Shown here: one piece after another, positions 38,253-55,842 of the stretch
How positions within the stretch are numbered: the first letter of the stretch is position 1
Layout: every line of letters begins with the position of its first letter
Source of the DNA: Muraenolepis orangiensis
Taxonomy: Eukaryota > Chordata > Actinopteri > Gadiformes > Muraenolepididae
Length of the DNA: 64,000 bases
Assembly: GCA_027704905.1 (NCBI GenBank)
Contig: CM051018.1
Location: forward strand, 18,560,067 to 18,624,066
Direction of reading: 5' to 3'
The notes under the pieces: generated by a model
Database searches by the model: none
Told to the model about the DNA's origin: nothing
Seen by the model: the letters and a program-made list of their open reading frames with translations, nothing else
Translations under genes and position numbers: made by a program

Positions 38253-39640
38253 GGGGTGGGTTTCCCGATAACGTTGTCTCTTAGCGTGTTACGAAGACTT
38301 GAAAGGTATACCTTACTAAAGTTGTTTACTGTTCTACGTGTGTTCCACGAACTATCCCTCAGGCGGCTGCTTAAGGTATACCTTCTTACGTCCGACGTTG
38401 CGCTGAAATCGATGACTCGAGAATCGACTTTTCACTCCAGGTAGCGACTGTTTCACCGCGTTATGAGAGTTTTATCAATAAAACACTGCAGGAATACTAA
38501 AGAACATTGCATTTATCATGACTGAGAACATATTCATAGAATTTAAAACTTACAAACTCAATTATCAAACCGTAAATCTAATGATTGCCTACAGGTGGCA
38601 CGAGCCCGCCACCTCAGATTGTGATATCAAGCCTCTTCCCGCTACACCACCTCAGCAAATTACGCCACCTACCAGTACACCTTATTTGGCAAGAAAAGGT
38701 TGATTTAAATATTTTTTATATCATTGTCATGGTGCCTTAAATAACTTTGCAATTAGGGTTGATTAACCAGCAGCCCCATCACATAACTGGTGTAGTTCAC
38801 AATTCTCTCTGATTGGCTGACAATTTCAATAAAAGCGCACCAACAAGAAATGAACATTAGATATGTAACATTAGATATGTCAGGCAGTGGTGTTGCGCAA
38901 TATTTCGGTGCTCCCCCGCAGGTCATGAAGTCCAACGGGGGGGGGGGGGGTCGCGATCGTGAAGTCCGACGGTAGGGTGGTGGTCCGGGCCGGCAGGTAT
39001 GCCAGATGGCCAGTCAAACCGTGGTGCCTAGCAACTTAACAGGTAGGGGGGGGGGGGGGGCTCCTAAACTCCGGGGCTCCCCCGCACCGCGGGGTCTGCG
39101 GGGGCCTCCGCTACGCCACTGATGTCAGGGCAAAAACATCGCAAAAAGCGGTCCGCCAGCGTCACCAATGTGGAGATGGAGGTCATGCTGGATGAGGTGG
39201 CGCTGAATCGTGAAGACTGTTTTCGAGCACTGTTTTCGAGTTTTAGGAGTTTAAGAGGCGATTTCATGTTCAATAAAGTGCAAAATGTATCCACCGTAAT
39301 GTACAATTTCGGCATGAAAACATTCCCATTAATGTGGTATTTTTGTTGTATATTATTACCGTTATGAACTACATATTGATTCACAGATTGAAATAAAACT
39401 AGGCCAACAGCTGATTTCAGAGGCTTGCGGGTCGGAACAGTGGTGGCCACTAGCGGAGAGAGCTGACAACATCGCTAAGGTGGAGTTAAGAGAGCTCCAG
39501 ACCTGCCCTACGAAAGTGTTACTTACGGAAGGTATACTTAGCTAAGAACGTTTCGGGAAACACGGCGAGAAGTTAAGGTGGAACTTAAGGTGGAACTTAC
39601 GAATGACGTAGCGTTAAGAAGGCTTCGGGAAACGCACCCC
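38253..39640. mobile_element. PIF/Harbinger-like element remnant
   Basis: Ends GGGGTGGGTTTCCCG and CGGGAAACGCACCCC are inverted repeats with one mismatch. Both ends carry subterminal blocks about CTTCTTAACG/CTTACG and CTAAGAACG. The interior has a Myb/SANT-like start (KHRKKRSASVTNVEMEVMLD at 39122-39190), the type found in Harbinger-associated MYB-like proteins and NAIF1 relatives, plus a Pro/Thr-rich piece at 38630-38690. There is no intact ORF and no clear 3-bp target duplication. It is interrupted by a hAT MITE at 38885-39121. Confidence 0.6.
38885..39121. mobile_element. hAT MITE nested in the Harbinger-like element
   Basis: Starts CAGTGGTGTTGCGC and ends CGCTACGCCACTG; the target duplication ATGTCAGG is exact at 38877-38884 and 39122-39129. 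The interior carries the poly-G / GCGATCGTGAAGTCC module. The same family is found at 45859 and 46678. Confidence 0.92.
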
Positions 39641-40705
39641 TGATTATTTCAGTAAGATTTACATGCAGTTGTTGTCTATTGTACATTGAATCCCATTCAA
39701 TTTTACAGAAAAATACCAAACAAATAACACTGTTTAACTGTAAAAGCATCAGTGTAATGCTGTAATTTAACTGAATTTTCCCGCAAATTGTAATCAAAAG
39801 TTGTGTATAATTTAGTGTATTTTGCCGTAGTAATGACGAGTTTTACGGTGAAAGCAACCTCTAACTACTGCAATTTTAATTTTCTGTAAAATGTATTTAT
39901 TACAATTAAAATGCAGCAAAAACTGTTCTATGAATAACAATCTCAAATATATAGTATAAAAGCGCCTGTAAGGATTATTGCTCAGTGGAAAAAAAATGTT
40001 TTTCCTATACATTAGTCAGATTGAAAGATTTCATTTAAACTACACTGCCTTCGTATATATATGTTTGACTATTACCAGAAATGTGAAGAATGTAATCCAG
40101 GGTACACAGATTAAGCATTTAAAATTAAAAATGCAAAGCTAGATAAACCTCAAGAGCCACTGTATTAAAAATTGAAAAAATTCCAACAAGAACTTGCCTT
40201 TCCAAGAATTTATTATATATATATATATATATAATAGCAGTGATCAAAAACATCTGTCATTTCTCAACATACATATTGGTAAAACATACAAACTAAGGCT
40301 GCACAATAAACAAACTTCAAGCTGAACAAAGTTGAGAGGTTACTTACAAATGATTTATGGGAAATAATGTTTATAAAACAAAAAACAAAACAAAACCACC
40401 CAGTGGAGTGTAACACGTCAACATTTTTACACTCAACAGTGATGTCCTGAGCTTTTACATCCACATAAACCAACCGAAGATTGTTTAAGCAACTTCACTT
40501 TGTAACAGCAAACCCCAAGAGTGGCTACAATGACCTTAAAATAATAGTTTGACATTTTGAGAGTTACATATTGCATTTTTTTAAATTAGTTAAAAGAACA
40601 ATTTAACTAGAAAAAAGGCACTTCAAATTTTAACTACGATTTAAACAATCAAACAAACTGTAACTTGGGCACATCGCCACATGCCATTGATCTTACTGTC
40701 CATAT
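39641..40705. other. AT-rich spacer
   Basis: ACTGTAAAA-type repeat at about 39650-39950 and a short TA run at 40208-40233. No gene recognised. The right part is the 3' UTR side of the minus-strand gene ending at 40706. Confidence 0.4.
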
Positions 40706-42354
40706 TCAGACATCACGCCACTCATGGTCCGAAAGTTCCTGTATCAAGGTGAGGACTCTCGGGTTCACCTGAAGACGGGATGCGCGTGTCTTCTCCACTT
40801 TGGTGCCCTTCTCTGGGTTGATGGAGAAAAAACACCTTAAAATAGAAAAACAAACAAACAACAGAATTAATAATGAAATAGCTTGCCTAACAACAAAAAA
40901 ATTCACATCAATCTTATTATTTTGAAGCCAAAATGACAATTATCTTAAGCCCCAATTCACTGAAGCAGCTGCTTTAGATTTGTTGCAGTTTAATAAAATA
41001 AATTGTTGGATAAAACCCATCCCAAAAAACACATACCTCTGGACAAACTCCAGGGTGGATGCCAGCTCTGACGGGTAGGCGATGTTGAAGCAATAATAGC
41101 TCCCAAACATCATGGACAGGGCAGAAACCAAGGAGGGGATGTTGTCCTGTACTATGTTTCGATCCACACTCAGCATGTATCGCTTTGAAGAATAGCATGA
41201 TCGTCCTAAAAAAGAAGAAAAACACAATTCAAACTAAATTAAAACAAGACTTGTCTTCCTGAAACATTTCACAAAACAATTTTAGCACATATGTTATTAC
41301 ATTTTAAGGTCTGTTAAATTGCTCTCACCATCAATACAAAAATGTATGTATGTGTATTTGCAGGTTAAGGGGAGATAAAGGGGATAGTTTAGGGGATAGT
41401 TCATATTGTTTGAAGGGGGGTTGTAGGAGCTACAGTTTGGAGAAACAGAGAGGAGAACCAGCAGACAGCTAAGCAATGCACTGCTGTGGACATAGTTAAG
41501 CCACCAAAAAAACTAAAACAATATTACTCTTAGTGTATGCTATATTAAAGAATATTTTCAAAGCTCTACCTTGCTGTCAGACAGCTATACAGTCTGTTTC
41601 TGATAGGGACTGAAGCAGCAGGGTACATTTGTGACAATATTCTAAATATAGCGTACATGTAAACTGAATTTTTAGGTGGCTAAAATACGTTTCGCTGCTG
41701 CACCCATCCACAGCTTTACATACGTACCCGTACTCCTGCCTGTTCCTCCAAAGACATGCAAGTAATACACTGACTATGGATAAGTATCCATAAGCATCCA
41801 AACTAGCCCTTTACGAGCTTACAGTAACAAAAAACATTGTGCAACATAAACGTCTCAAATTAGACAGAAAAGAGAGAAAGAAGTGGCAGAAAGAACAGAA
41901 AAAAAAGTAGTGAACGTTTTTACTTACCACACACAACAATGGTGGGAGTCAACTGAACTTGGTCCATCTGTACTTCCCCTGCCAGGCATGTGTCCTCCAC
42001 ATAACAGAACATCGTGTCTTCCTTCTCATCAAAGTAGGACAGTAGAAGCAGCACCATGTCTTTGACGTCTTCAGAACAACCACTTAGCTCTCCTCTCATC
42101 ACTTTGAACTTGGTTAAAGCCTGTAGCAACCTTTTGCTCTTGTACACAGCAACCGTATTCATGTAGTTCAGGAGTCGTTTCCCCTTCAGATCCAAATTCC
42201 GTGTGAAAGTTTCTTGAAGCTCACTTCCTGTGAGTTCCTTGAAGTGGACTGCCATGCCAAGGTCGTCGAACCAAAACGGCCACTCTTGCAGGAGGGATTT
42301 TATATTTGTCCCCTGGTTGACTTGTTTACGCTGCGTGTAGAACGTTGACTTCAT
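40706..42354 (-). CDS. SAMD3-like uncharacterised fish gene family, C-terminal exons
   Basis: Three exons on the minus strand: 42354-41928, 41205-41037 and 40835-40706, with GT-AG borders and consistent phases (1, then 2), ending at a TGA. They encode about 241 residues: KSLLQEWPFWFDDLGMAVHF, YFDEKEDTMFCYVEDTCLAG, YMLSVDRNIVQDNIPSLVSA, FGSYYCFNIAYPSELASTLE, and a basic C-terminus ending SDHEWRDV. The domain is the conserved tail of lineage-expanded fish proteins often called SAMD3-like; function unknown. The N-terminal zinc-finger or SAM part is missing. The open frame begins 3 bases from a perfect 62-bp palindrome (42357-42418), so the 5' end is probably truncated by that rearrangement, although a real upstream exon cannot be excluded. 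The sister copy on + (34664-35497) is broken. Confidence 0.6.
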
Positions 42355-42356
42355 TA

Positions 42357-42418
42357 GGCCCTTGTTGAATGTAATAAGTAATGAGTATACTCATTACTTA
42401 TTACATTCAACAAGGGCC
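42357..42418. repeat. perfect 62-bp palindrome
   Basis: Two 31-base arms with no spacer, centred between 42387 and 42388, exact throughout. It lies between the truncated first exon of the minus-strand gene and the inverted duplication arm. Confidence 0.98.
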
Positions 42419-42486
42419 ATCAAAAAACCACCAAAACTGATAACGGAGTTGGTTTAAACCATACTGCTGCCTTGAATTCTGCTATT

Positions 42487-43307
42487 GGCTGACCTTGGTA
42501 TCAGGTAAAGTAATGGTCAGTATCGTTATATGGGCTGCAACATAACCTGGAACTAAGTAAGCCAGTAGTACAATTGTATTTCAGTACACTAGTAGATTTA
42601 TTCTAGAGGGTTTGGTTGCACTTTCAGTGTTTGTTTACTTACCACACACAATAATGCAGGGTGTTGCCGGCAACTTCTCCATCTGAACCTCTTGGGCCAG
42701 GCATGTATCCTCGACGAAATGGAACAGGTTCTCCTTTTGCTCACCAAAAACGCCTGCTTACAATCAATTCCAACACACTTGAAAATACAACGAGGTTCAT
42801 TGCGGTGGAGTTTGCAATGTACAACATACGCCTTTAGAGACTGAACAGATTCTCCACAAATGCAACAGAAATACATGGTCAAACAGCGGCACATCAAAGA
42901 GGCAACCGTTAATGTTTGAATTCAAGCGCCCTTTCTGTCCACAACCTCCACTCACATTTGACGGGCAATGGCATTTTAGCCTGAAATGTGTCCAGGCATG
43001 CCTGGGAACGGCACTTTTGCAAGAGCCACTACACTCGGGCAATCTGGTTACAAAGAAAAAAATGCTACCAATTTACCCCTTCTCCCAAAGACGTCTGAAC
43101 AGTATTAGCCTAACTAAACATTGCCTATACTTTGGTGTGCGACAAAAGCTGCGCAAACTCATTCATAATCGAAATAATTACAATCACGCTCAAACGTTAA
43201 CCTGGCAAAAATTGACTTCACCTTACCGTGTTAACTGAAGACAAGCTGCAATGTTCAGACAAGTCCAGAATAATCAGACGAAGTACCTGCTGGAGAGTAG
43301 TTCGAAT
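42487..43307 (-). repeat. inverted duplication, minus-strand arm
   Basis: Reverse complement of 34358-35074. It contains a second minus-strand copy of the zinc-finger segment and of the exon ending in ACCACACACAATAATG (donor side near 42640). An insertion of about 100 bases near 43160-43265 is absent in the plus arm. A further partial direct copy of 42900-43015 lies at 43333-43447. Confidence 0.9.
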
Positions 43308-43332
43308 CACTGCGACACGGGAGCGACACATC

Positions 43333-43752
43333 TTAGAGGCAACCGTTAATGTTTGAATTCAAGCGCCCTTTCTGTCCACAACCTCCACTCACATTTGACG
43401 GCCAATGGCATTTTAGCCTGAAATGTGTCCAGGCATGCCTGGGAACGGGCTAGTATTTTTAACAGTGACAAAATGTTATTTTTACATAAAAAAATGGCAA
43501 AAATTACAGTGTTGGCTGTTTTATATATATTACGGTATATTTTTGTTATAAAAACAGTGCAAGAGTATTTAACAGTGGAGAAATGCATTTTTTTCAGAAA
43601 AAATATGTAAAAATTACTGTTTTGGCTGATATATATATTTACGGTCTTCTACTGTTACATAAACTGTATTCAACCAATTTTGAGTTTACGGTCTTTTACT
43701 GTCGTGGTTTGACAGTTTTACACCGTAAAATCTACAGCCATTTTTTACAGTG
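43333..43752. repeat. partial arm copy and ACTGTAAAA-type repeat
   Basis: 43333-43447 repeats 42900-43015 almost exactly. From 43450 on, ACGGTATATTT/TTTACGGTC words lead to TTTTTTACAGTG at 43741-43752, followed by TA. Confidence 0.7.
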
Positions 43753-44194
43753 TATGTGTGTGTCTGTGTACAAATAAAATGTGATAGCCAACAAACATGA
43801 ACATGTATTCAGATAATTAGGCTTTACCATTCATACCCAAACGCATCCAAAAAGTCATGATAACTGACCATGGATCCTTATTGCTGTGATAACCTTGTAT
43901 AAAGATGTGGGCTTGTTGTGATATTTTGTGAATACAATAGGCATGAAGTTGTCTGGCTTGTTTTGGCTTATGTTCACAATCACAACAATCAATTTGATCA
44001 CAGTATTTATGTTTATGTTATAATGTTATGTTCAATAGCATTTAATATGGACACTGTATTATTACAAAAAGTACACACCTATTCGCCACACCTATTCTAC
44101 ACACGCACGAGACGCATGGAGACGCACGGCAACCGTGTGTTCCGTTCATCTCGGCTCAAAAGGTCATGCTCTTAAAAGGTCAGGAGACCAATTC
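43753..44194. other. FBXO24 upstream spacer
   Basis: No gene or named repeat recognised between the repeat ending at 43752 and the FBXO24 promoter. Confidence 0.4.
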
Positions 44195-44290
44195 CACTAT
44201 GACATCAGCTAATTACCCTATGACATCACTTTAGAATCTTTTTTAGAATTCTGGCCCACTATATAAGGCTTGACAACATGGGCAGAAATC
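44195..44290 (+). promoter_or_regulatory. fbxo24: FBXO24 promoter with TATA box and two CRE-like sites
   Basis: TATGACATCA occurs twice, TGACATCA starting near 44201 and 44221 (second as TGACATCAC), each about one to two helical turns apart, followed by a TATA box (CTATATAAGG, 44258-44268). Transcription would start near 44290, about 70 bases before the ATG at 44363. CRE/CREM-type sites fit the testis-biased expression known for FBXO24 in mammals; binding itself is inference. Confidence 0.6.
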
Positions 44291-44362
44291 ATTGACACAC
44301 AAAGTAACGAACAGATTGGAAGCATTAAGTGAGTTTAGCTAGTGAGATATCAAAGTCTACCG

Positions 44363-50246
<5,884 letters not shown>

Positions 50247-50292
50247 GCCTGGCTTGGAGCCAGGAGGGGGGCCTCCTGGCTCCAAGCCAGGC
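50247..50292. repeat. perfect 21-bp foldback directly after the FBXO24 stop
   Basis: Arms 50247-50267 and 50272-50292 with loop GGGG. The left arm begins on the base after the TGA at 50244-50246. Confidence 0.97.
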
Positions 50293-51223
50293 AGGGTGGA
50301 GGGGAGGGAGGGGAGAGGGAGGGTGGCTCGTCCGGGATGGTGGACCTTTTGTTGAAATTGACTTTGCTTGTTGTAATTTGGCCTAGTGTGGTTAGATTCT
50401 TGCTGGCATTTGTGTTTGGTAATTTGGCTGGCATTTGTGTTTGAGTTCCTGTTGGGACAATTTGTTTGGCTCTGTCTGATTCTGGAAGGGCTAATTGGAA
50501 AGGATAATTAGGTTAATTGGTTAAACTAGTGTCTGTGACCTGAGGGTTTGGAGCTAGTGTTTGTAGCATGTTGGTTAGCATTGGTTTGTAGCCTAATTAT
50601 TTGTGGGGAGTACCACATGTGATTTGTTCTTTGTTCTTGGGTGTTTGGTTGTTTGGGTTTTGGAAAAGTGGCAGTTTTCATTCTCTGCAGATTTCTTGTA
50701 GTCAAGAGGTTTTTTAATTTGTTTGGTTACATTTTGGTATTACTCATGTTGAGGCGTTGGAGTTTTGGTACCTTAATGGGACAGTCTGTGCGTCTTGGGA
50801 ACCATTAATAGGATAGGCTAAGATGGCATTGGTTCCCAATAGGGGGGCTTGTCTTGGTGTGACCTTTAGGCGGCTGCAAACGTGGGTAGAGTCAGGCACT
50901 TGTGTCGTCAGGCACTTGTGTCGTCAGGCACTTGTGTCGTCAGGCACTTGTGTCGTCAGGCACTTGTGTCGTCTCGGGAGCAGATCTCTGGCACAGAGGG
51001 GCGGCTGTATAACAGTTGCTTCTTCTGCCCAGAGAGTTCTACTGCATAAGTACCCCCTACAAGTAGTGGCACGAAGACTAGGGTTTGAGTTAGTTAGATA
51101 GTTAGTTAGTATCTTTAGTTAGTCAGGGTGGGGAGGTTCCATTTGATCAGACTGTCTTGTTCTTGGTTATCACGCTTCATGATCCCAACATAAGTTTGGT
51201 TTGTTTGTAACCAATAGTGTACT
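50293..51223. other. FBXO24 3' flank and retrotransposon leader, with 16-bp tandem repeats
   Basis: GT-rich non-coding sequence. Five copies of a 16-base unit GTCAGGCACTTGTGTC lie at 50891-50970. The right part probably belongs to the 5' leader of the Ty3/gypsy element, but no 5' LTR matching 59492-59873 was found. Confidence 0.5.
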
Positions 51224-51706
51224 ATGGCCTCTGTTGTGGATGACTTTGAAGAGTCACCATCAGTAGAACTGTTAAATCAGTGTACTAAGGAGCAGTTGTT
51301 GTTAATTGCTGAGAAATATGAAATTGAGATACCTGTTAGACTGTCAAAGGTGGCTGTCAAAACCAGTTTAAAGGCAGATTTGGTAGAGAAGGGTGTTCTC
51401 AAGCCAGCTGGACGACAAACTCTCAGTTTTGAGCAACAGAAGGAACTTCTGCAGTTGGAGCAGAGACAAGAGTTGGCTTTAGAAGAAGGAAAGCAGAGAC
51501 GAGACTTGGCTTTAGAGGAAATGAAGCAGAAGACTGAGCTTGCCAGATTAGAACTGCAGAATAGGAAGCTAGATCTAGTCGGGCAGGGAAAGTGGCTCGG
51601 TTCAGAAGTTGCTGATGTTACTGGTGATCCGTCTTGGGGGGCGGCCACCTCGTTAGACATTTTACATGATCTGTGCTTGCTTCCCAAATTTAATGAGAAA
51701 GACCCC

Positions 51707-53523
51707 TTCTTCTTCTTTCGTGTATCATCGTCATATGTCCAGCTCAGTGTCACAAAGCCACGCTCTCGTCTCTGGTCCCACATGGAAGAGGCCAGCCTCT
51801 GAAGGAGGTCTGTACAGAGGACAGGTGGTGATTATGTGGTCGGCAGTCTGCTCAGGCTCGCCACACTCACATACTGCGCTGTCTGCCAGGCCCCACTCCT
51901 TCATGGACGCTTTGAAGCGACCAACCCCAGTACGGAGGCGGTTCAGCAGGGTCCAATGCCGGCGTGGTAGATGTTCTCCTTCGACTCCATCTCCCGGATC
52001 TTGGATGTGATGGTGCAGACGTGTGGGCTCAGCCGACTCCCATTCCTGCTTCCAGGAAGTTGCTAGCCATGCCCTTGTAGACAGGTCCTCAGGGATGGAA
52101 CCAAGCATCTCTTGTGCTGTCCTGTTGTAGGGGTGACGGGACTTGAGTCTGCTTGGGGGCGCTGCCTTTGTTGTTGTTTCGTGCAGGATATGCCAGTCAT
52201 GTTCTTGGGCTTTCCTTGCAAGTGCGAGGATAGCGGCCTCTCGTCGGAGACCGGCCGGGGCAATTCCCGCTAGGACTGGCAGGTAGGACACGGGGGTGGG
52301 CTTTAGGCAACCGGTTATGATCCGAAGGGCATTGTTGATGATAGGATCAACCTTCTTCACATGTGGGCTTCTACTCCAGACTGGGGCGCAGTATTCGGCA
52401 GCAGAGAACACCAGGGCTTGTGTGGAGATTCGTAGTGTCCTGGCGGAGGCACCCCAGGTTGTGCCAGCAAGGCGGCGGATAAGCGAGACCCTTGCTGTCA
52501 CTTTGGCTCTCACTTCCTCAAGGTGCCGTTTGTAGGACAGTGTCCTGTCCAGCCGAACACCGAGGTACTTGGGGGCTAGTTGGTGCTCCAGACGCTTGTT
52601 GTCGACGGACACCGACAGTTCCCTTTTGGCCTCTCTGTTGCACAGGTGGTATGCGGCCGACACAGTCTTCCCAGTACTGGGCTGCAGACGCCACTTGCGC
52701 AGGTAGGCAGCCAAGATGCCCATGTCCTGGTTGAGACCCTGTTCCACCGCTGACCATGTTGTTCGACGCAGCATGATGGCCAGATCATCCGCGTAACCAT
52801 ATTGTCTGGATGTTGTCTCCGGGAGGTCGTGGATGTAAATATTGAACAGCAGTGGTGAGAGGACAGACCCCTGTGGCACCCCGTTTCTCAATCTCCTCAG
52901 TCTGCTTCGCTGGCCATCGCTGGTTCGGAGGATGAAGCTGCGGTTGGACAGCATCTCCATTATGAACTTCACCATATGCCTGTCTGGGATAGTCCTCAGC
53001 AGCTTCAGGTGAAGTCCACGGTGCCAGACGGTGTCATATGCGGCTGTTAGGTCAAGCAACACAACCCCAACTTTCTCTTTGGCCTGAAAGCTGTCCTCGA
53101 TGTCCTGGGTGAGCAGGGTTACCTGATCTACTGTTGACCTGCCCCGCCGGAATCCAGCCTGTTCCCTTGGAAGCTGTGGGTCCACTACTGGCTCTATGCA
53201 GCTGAGGATCATCCTCTCCAGTATCTTGAATGGGACGCAGAGCAGCGAGATGGGTCTGTAGGCCTTAGGGTCTTCCGCAGTTTTGCCTGGTTTCAGCAGG
53301 GCGATAACAGCAGCACGGCGCCAGGTCTTCGGCAGTTTGGACCTCTGGAAGCAGGATGAGAAAAAAGAGCATAGCCAGGCAGATGTTGTCTCACTCTGGT
53401 GGGTCACGAACTCTGGGTGGATGTTGTCATGCCCCGGGGACTTGCCTTGCCTAAGGTTGCCGATGGCCGCCCTAAGTTCAGCTGTCGTAAACTGTCCGGA
53501 CATGTCAACATCGACACTGGGTA
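51707..53523 (-). mobile_element. I/Jockey-type LINE, 5'-truncated, nested in gag
   Basis: Exact 11-bp target duplication AGAAAGACCCC at 51696-51706 and 53524-53534. The gag reading frame KFNEKDP / DVFFSLF is cut at that point and resumes after it. The 3' end on the minus strand ends in GAA repeats (TTCTTCTTC at 51707-51715 on +). Only the RT half is present, so it was 5'-truncated at insertion. Confidence 0.93.
51731..53520 (-). CDS. LINE reverse transcriptase (intact frame over about 590 codons)
   Basis: One uninterrupted minus-strand frame: SPGHDNIHPEF and PISLLCVPFKILERMI (RT fingers), GFRRGRSTVDQVTLL, VVLLDLTAAYDTVWH, NGVPQGSVLSPLLFNIYIHD and the catalytic YADDLAI, then the thumb region. 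A C-terminal CCHC-like motif CECGEPEQTADHIITTC is near 51840. This combination is typical of the I/Jockey group of non-LTR elements. The endonuclease is missing because of the 5' truncation, so it cannot act alone, but the lack of stops suggests a recent insertion. Confidence 0.85.
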
Positions 53524-54300
53524 AGAAAGACCCCGATGTATTTTTTTCATTATTTGAGCGTTTGGCAGACGCAAGGAACTGGAGTGATGAAGATGGTTGT
53601 ATGATGTTGCAGTGTGTTCTCACTGGTAGAGCCCAGGAGGCATACTCCGCTTTGAGTCCCGCAGACTGTAAGGTCTATGCACGAGTGAAATCTGCGGTGC
53701 TTAAGGTGTACGAACTTGTACCTGAGGCTTACAGACAGCGGTTCCGAACGTGGAAAAAGAGACAAACAGTCTCATCTTGAGTTTTCACAGGATTTGATTA
53801 CCCAGTTTACCCGTTGGTGTGTAGCGTCTGAGGTCCATACCTTTGAAAAGCTCTGTGATCTGGTGATATTAGAGCAGTTTAGATACTCTGTTCCTAACAA
53901 TGTTGCCACTTACATTACACAGCAGAGGGCAGAGACGCCGGGTGAGGCAGCAGCTTTTGCTGATGAGTATGTGTTAATTCACAAAAGTAACTTCAATGGT
54001 TCAGTTACAGAGAAGGCTCATAGCAGGGACATTTTTTCTCCTCGTCCAAATTTTGGATCAGAGAAAAATGCCGTTAGGAGTGATTATGACGCACGGGATA
54101 GACAGCCATCGGCGTCCGTCAAAACGTGTAACTACTGTAGACGTTCTGGACATTGGAAGGATGAGTGCCCACTTCTTGGATCAAAAGGTAGATTTAGAGC
54201 ACAGGTGAAACCTGCTCTTCTGGCCAATTCCCTCACCCAGGTGATGGTGTCGCCATCGGTACCGTCTGTTAAGACCATAGGACAGAAATGCCTGGAAGAG

Positions 54301-55553
54301 TATGGTGCTTTTCTTTCTGATGGTTTTGTGTCTTTACAGGGCAGTGACTATAAGGTGCCGGTCAAGATACTGCGGGACACTGGCTCAATTGATTCGTTTG
54401 TGCGTGAGTCAGTGTTACCTTTTTCAACTGAATCTGACACGGGGGATGTTATCTTGATCCGATGGATGGGGATGTCGGTGTTCCCTGTTCCTGTGCATAA
54501 CATTGCTCTGGTTTCAGGTTTGGGGAATGGTGATGTGCAGATAGGTGTGCGTGCTGAGTTGCCTGTTGATGGAGTGGACATCATTTTGGGTAACAATCTG
54601 GCCGGGGTGCGAGTGTGGGCCGATGGGCCTCTCCCAAATGTAGTCACCCAAAAATCGCCTAGTCCAACCTTGTTAGACACTTCGTCTGATGTTGTCATGG
54701 TGTGTCCAGCCTGTGCCGTTACACGTACCATGACAGCAGCGTGTGACGCGTGGGGTACTACCCAGGCGACAGATGTTGAAGCTGTTCATGTGGGTTTGAT
54801 TCTGCCTGAGCAATTCCAGTCCATGTCGCAGGCTGAGTTGGCTACAGAGCAGCTAAATGATCCAGCTTTACGAGAGCTGTTTGAGAAAGCCGTGCCATTT
54901 GATGAAATGGGTAGCTCGGCGCATGGGTATTGTCTTCATGGAGGTTTATTGTTTCGGAAGTGGGTGCCTCAAGTTTCGTCCATTGGTGTTGCAGACTTGT
55001 CATAACAATGTTGCAGGGCATCAGGGAGTGAGGAAAACGTATGACCGTGCACTGAGACACTGTTTTTGGCCCCGTTTAAAACGTGATGTTTCCGCATATA
55101 TCAAAATGTGTCACACGTGTCAGTTAACTGGGAAGCCGAGTCAGACCATCAAACCGGCCCCGCTCTCTCCTATTCCTGCTGTTGATCAGCCATTTGAACA
55201 TTTGATTATTGACTGTGTTGGGCCATTACCGCGGTCCAAACAGGGACATCTGTATTTGCTTACTGTAATGTGTCAGGTGACCAGATACCCGGCAGCATTT
55301 CTGCTTAGATCAATAACCACGAAGTCTGTTGTTAAAGCACTGACACTGTGTTCGGGATACCCAAAATCATTCAGAGTGATCAGGGTTCCAATTTCACTTC
55401 ACATATGTTTGCAGAAATTATCCGGCAACTACATATCAAGCACAACAAAGCGTCAGCGTATCATGCCCAGTCTCAGGGAGCTTTAGAGCGTTTTCATCAA
55501 ACGTTGAAGTCATTGCTGCGCTCTTATTGTACAGAGTTGGGGGGTCAGGGTTG
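54301..55553 (+). pseudogene. protease and integrase of the Gmr1-like element
   Basis: Protease: KILRDTGSIDSFV with catalytic D-T-G at about 54376, later VDGVDIILGNNLAG. Integrase zinc-binding region after a frameshift at about 54990: CHNNVAGHQGVRKTY, ending MCHTCQ. Catalytic D-D-E residues: LIIDCVGPLP (about 55205), QSDQGSNFTSHMF (about 55375, after another frameshift) and GALERFHQTLKSLL (about 55480). The piece stops at a TGA after LGGQG, where the RT deletion joins. Three frameshifts make it non-functional. Confidence 0.8.
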
Positions 55554-55555
55554 AC

Positions 55556-55728
55556 TCCACTGGTGGCGTATACGGATCATAATCCGTTGACCTTTTTTAA
55601 AGTCCCTACAAAATCCCAATCAGAGGTTGATGAGGTGGGCTTTATTTTTACAGCCCTATTCTTTGGACATCCGTCACATTAAAGGGTCTCAAAATGTAAT
55701 TGCGGATGCACTGTCCCGCATACCCTAA
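55556..55728 (+). pseudogene. RNase H C-terminal remnant of the Gmr1-like element
   Basis: VAYTDHNPLTFF, then in a shifted frame an RHIKGSQNVIADALSRIP-type ending, the classical last part of Ty3/gypsy RNase H. It follows the integrase directly, so pol order is integrase then RNase H, with RT deleted between them. Confidence 0.75.
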
Positions 55729-55842
55729 TTTGGTCCCAATGTGATACTTTTGGTTCCCCAATCCCTACTGTCTCTCGCTCTCTTAAATTGGTTGCTGAGA
55801 GCGGAGGTTGGATGGTGAGGGGAATAGGTGAAGGGGTAAAAC

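Larger units (their letters stand above)
51224..54300 (+). pseudogene. gag of the Gmr1-like element, interrupted
   Basis: 51224-51706 encodes an acidic N-terminus (SVELLNQCTKEQLLLIAEKY), a SAP-like stretch and a coiled coil rich in Glu, Gln and Lys (ELLQLEQRQELALEEGKQ). After the LINE it resumes at 53535: DPDVFFSLFERLADARNWSD, then LTGRAQEAYSALSPADCKVY. A frameshift at about 53757 moves to SHLEFSQDLITQFTRWC. A CCHC zinc knuckle CNYCRRSGHWKDEC is at about 54127-54170. Gag forms the particle and binds RNA. Confidence 0.8.
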
